A stretch of DNA of 64,000 nt from Pseudomonadota bacterium. Its GTDB lineage: Bacteria; Pseudomonadota; Gammaproteobacteria; Burkholderiales; Rhodocyclaceae. The notes below the pieces were generated by a model, which had not been told where the DNA came from, ran no database searches, and saw only the letters and a program-made list of their open reading frames with translations. The stretch covers positions 125,435 through 189,434 of the forward strand of contig JAFEFC010000011.1 of the NCBI GenBank assembly GCA_018240785.1, given 5' to 3'. Numbering within the stretch: the stretch's first letter is position 1; the number at the start of each line of letters is the position of its first letter. Both the position numbers and the translations under genes were made by a program. Positions 61,293 to 64,000 of the stretch are shown here, in pieces.

Positions 61293-61619
61293 TTGCGCGC
61301 CCCTCGTGCCGTTTACCGCGCCGGCGGCGCCTGCTCGACGACGCCGTTTAACGACGCCGGATTTGTGCGGAATCAGGCAGCCGGCAACACCCCATACACC
61401 TCGAACGCGAGTACGAGAGGATCCTCATCAAGATCGAGGCTCTGTGGGACACCGGACATCGCAGCGCTGCTCATCGAGCGCGGTGCGGATGTTCTTGCCA
61501 GCCGGCGTGATGGTGAAAGGGCGATTACTTTGGCTTGGAAACTGGGCGATGAAAGGCTGGTGCACCTGATCGAATTCAAGATCGACGAGCAGGCCAAGAC
61601 CAGAAGGCCTTCAGCCTGA
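61293..61619 (+). CDS. Small frame with ankyrin-like segment, possibly a gene remnant
   Basis: 108 residues as an open frame. Only the second half looks like protein: DIAALLIERGADVLASRRDG and ITLAWKLGDERLVHLIEF resemble ankyrin repeats. The first ~55 residues look like chance translation. It may be the end of an ankyrin-repeat gene cut by the IS21 rearrangement, or it may not be expressed. It converges on yjfB. Confidence 0.35.
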   Translation: MRAPRAVYRAGGACSTTPFNDAGFVRNQAAGNTPYTSNASTRGSSSRSRLCGTPDIAALLIERGADVLASRRDGERAITLAWKLGDERLVHLIEFKIDEQAKTRRPSA

Positions 61620-61627
61620 AAACGCAC

Positions 61628-61825
61628 TCACACCCAGGTGTCGATGACGCCCCCAGCGACACTGTCGACGGGGGTTGCGGGCGGCTGGGGAAGCGCCTGC
61701 AACAATTGCAGGGTCCCTTCGGCTTGAAGGTCGATGGCTTTCTTCAGGACTTTGACCGAGGCCTCGGCCCGAACAGAGGTGGCGGCGTTCGCACTGGCGG
61801 CTGCTGCAAGCGAGGATACGTCCAT
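61628..61825 (-). CDS. yjfB: YjfB-family putative motility protein
   Basis: 65 residues from the ATG at 61825 (MDVSSLAAAAS); 8 upstream residues are rejected. The start, the central VKVLKKAIDLQAEGTLQLLQALPQPPA and the short tail match the YjfB family, small proteins often near flagellar or motility genes. The function is not established. It has a leftward terminator-free end close to the converging ankyrin-like frame. Confidence 0.8.
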   Translation of the reverse strand: MDVSSLAAAASANAATSVRAEASVKVLKKAIDLQAEGTLQLLQALPQPPATPVDSVAGGVIDTWV

Positions 61826-61959
61826 CACGCGCTCCGAATGATCCCGCACTGAAAGGAGAAAACTTCAGTGCTTCATGTCCTCAAAGGGCAACACCACGTT
61901 ATCTGAAGCAGCCGGCACTCGATCCCCGCCTTTCTCGCCGATGCGGGAAGACTTCGACC

Positions 61960-62445
61960 TCAGTCGCGGAAGTTGCCGTACTGCAGCGGAAAGTCGGTGA
62001 TCTGCTTCTTGACCAGCGCGATGGCTTCCTGCAGCACGTCGCGCTTGGCGCCGGAGACGCGCACGGCGTCGCCCTGGATCGCGGCCTGAACCTTCATCTT
62101 GCTGTCCTTCAACAGCTTGACGATCTTCTTGGCGAGGTCCTGATCGACGCCGACGCGGACCTTCACCTCCTGCTTGACCTTGTTGCCGGAGATCTTCTGC
62201 ACGTCGCCGTAGTCGAGGCAGCGGACGTCGACGTTCTTCTTGGTCATCTCGGGCAGCAGGATGGTCTTGATCTGATCGAGCTGGAAGTCACTGTCACCAT
62301 AGAGGGTGAGCAGCTTTTCGGCATGTTCGATCTTCGCGCTGGTGCCCTTGAAGTCGTGCCGGCCGTCCACCTTGCGGTTGGCCTGCTCGACCGCGTTGCG
62401 CAGCGAAGGCTGGTCGACTTCGGACATGATGTCGAACGACGGCAT
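61960..62445 (-). CDS. yajQ: YajQ-family nucleotide-binding protein
   Basis: 161 residues; the ATG at 62445 ([21 protein letters not shown]) is the family start, and an upstream 39-residue extension is spurious. The [15 protein letters not shown] and [39 protein letters not shown] blocks in order are diagnostic. YajQ proteins bind nucleotides and in Xanthomonas act as cyclic-di-GMP effectors. The size is normal. It lies 22 bp after ppnP on the same strand. Confidence 0.95.
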   Translation of the reverse strand: MPSFDIMSEVDQPSLRNAVEQANRKVDGRHDFKGTSAKIEHAEKLLTLYGDSDFQLDQIKTILLPEMTKKNVDVRCLDYGDVQKISGNKVKQEVKVRVGVDQDLAKKIVKLLKDSKMKVQAAIQGDAVRVSGAKRDVLQEAIALVKKQITDFPLQYGNFRD

Positions 62446-62467
62446 GGCGCGCTCCCCTGCTCCGCGA

Positions 62468-62788
62468 TCAGCCGTAGTGGCAGATGTAGTGGAAGGGCTC
62501 GCCGGCGACTTCGATGTCGAAGCTGGAATTGCCGGGGACGTTGAAGGACTGGCCTGCGCCATAGGTCTTCCAGTCCTCGCCCTTCAGGCGCACGCGGCAG
62601 GAGCCGGCCACGCCTTCCATGATCTCGGGCGCGCCGGTGCTGAACGTCAGCGTGGCGGGCAGGATGACGCCGACGGATTTCTTCGTGCCGTCAGCAAACT
62701 GGATGCCGTGGCTGACGCACTTGCCGTCGAAATAGACGCTGGCCTTGGTGGTGACGGTGATGTTGTCGATCTTTTCGGTGATGTTCAT
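62468..62788 (-). CDS. ppnP: Pyrimidine/purine nucleoside phosphorylase (DUF1255)
   Basis: 106 residues; the ATG at 62788 ([28 protein letters not shown]). The cupin core [29 protein letters not shown] and the C-terminal [13 protein letters not shown]...FHYICHYG match PpnP, a broad-specificity nucleoside phosphorylase of the cupin fold. A longer frame running in from the argG direction is spurious. It is the second gene in a leftward run with DUF2788. Confidence 0.93.
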   Translation of the reverse strand: MNITEKIDNITVTTKASVYFDGKCVSHGIQFADGTKKSVGVILPATLTFSTGAPEIMEGVAGSCRVRLKGEDWKTYGAGQSFNVPGNSSFDIEVAGEPFHYICHYG

Positions 62789-62796
62789 GCTTTTTC

Positions 62797-63027
62797 CTAT
62801 TCGATGCCGAGCAGTTTCATGATGAAGGCCTTGGCGACGAAGCCGACGAAACCGAGCCCCAAGCCAAGGAACATCCACATCGCGCCGTATTTGCCAGCCT
62901 TCGATTCCTTGGCCAGATTGCCGATGATGAACAGCATGTAGAGGATCAGCGCCGTGAAGCAGACCTTGAGGGAGATGTCCTCGAATTCTGCGATCGTGAG
63001 GCCGAAGATCAGTACGTCGTTGTCCAT
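62797..63027 (-). CDS. DUF2788 family membrane protein
   Basis: 76 residues from the ATG at 63027. Two membrane helices (VCFTALILYMLFIIGNLA and AMWMFLGLGLGFVGFVAKAFI) are linked by a short Lys-rich loop. The FGLTIAEFEDISLKVCFTALI opening identifies DUF2788, a small inner-membrane protein of betaproteobacteria. The function is unknown. It lies 8 bp upstream of ppnP and 33 bp after argG, so the run may be an operon. Confidence 0.82.
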   Translation of the reverse strand: MDNDVLIFGLTIAEFEDISLKVCFTALILYMLFIIGNLAKESKAGKYGAMWMFLGLGLGFVGFVAKAFIMKLLGIE

Positions 63028-63060
63028 CACCGGGTTTCCGTGGTGCGTGCGCCGCCCCGC

Positions 63061-64000
<940 letters not shown>

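Overview
The window looks like a high-GC betaproteobacterial chromosome, most likely Rhodocyclales (Thauera/Azoarcus/Aromatoleum-like). This rests on gene content and order (ppsA/ppsR, a DUF2863 protein, msrB, bktB, a complete type IV minor-pilin operon, yjfB, yajQ, ppnP, a DUF2788 protein, argG), not on a database search. Into it is inserted the right-hand ~42 kb of an integrative and conjugative element (ICE) of Tn4371-like architecture. The left end with the integrase and attL lies outside the window.

Region 1 (1-11.6 kb) is the ICE maintenance and mobilisation block: the end of a large ParB-like protein, a small unknown gene, an uncharacterised HEPN-type gene, a long apparently non-coding leader, DUF736, a divergent XRE regulator, DUF2958, DUF2285, an AlpA-like regulator, repA followed by three iteron-like repeats, parA with a ribbon-helix-helix partner, DUF2840, the TraF signal peptidase and a DUF3363 relaxase. 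Strong GC-rich hairpins separate the transcription units.

Region 2 (11.8-22.8 kb) is cargo in the usual accessory slot between relaxase and traG: cytochrome b561 and a TetR regulator with a near-perfect operator palindrome, a scrap of a lost MFS gene, a GNAT acetyltransferase, and an AdeRS-like two-component system divergent from an AdeABC-like RND efflux operon that continues into a DHA3-type MFS exporter. This looks like a drug or toxicant efflux cassette.

Region 3 (23-36.7 kb) is the conjugation apparatus: LysR, an EexN-like lipoprotein, TraG, a CopG-like protein, TrbB-C-D-E-J, a second EexN-like lipoprotein, TrbL-F-G-I and DUF2274, most joined by 4-bp stop/start overlaps.

Region 4 (36.7-42.5 kb) is a defence pocket: an HNH protein facing a two-gene OLD-nuclease/UvrD-helicase (Gabija-like) operon. 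It is bounded on its right by a decayed copy of the trbI-DUF2274 end of a related element, so the module sits between two ICE right ends.

Region 5 (42.5-64 kb) is chromosome: ppsA with its divergent regulator, DUF2863, msrB, a YjjJ-type HipA-like kinase gene preceded by tandem 12-bp repeats, the bktB thiolase, a CobD/CbiB-like protein, a NUDIX hydrolase, a frameshifted retropepsin-like gene, and the type IV pilus operon fimT-pilV-pilW-pilX-pilY1-pilY2-like-pilE. Two IS21 istB fragments joined head to head follow, then yjfB, yajQ, ppnP, DUF2788 and the 3' part of argG at the right edge. No rRNA, tRNA or CRISPR array was recognised.
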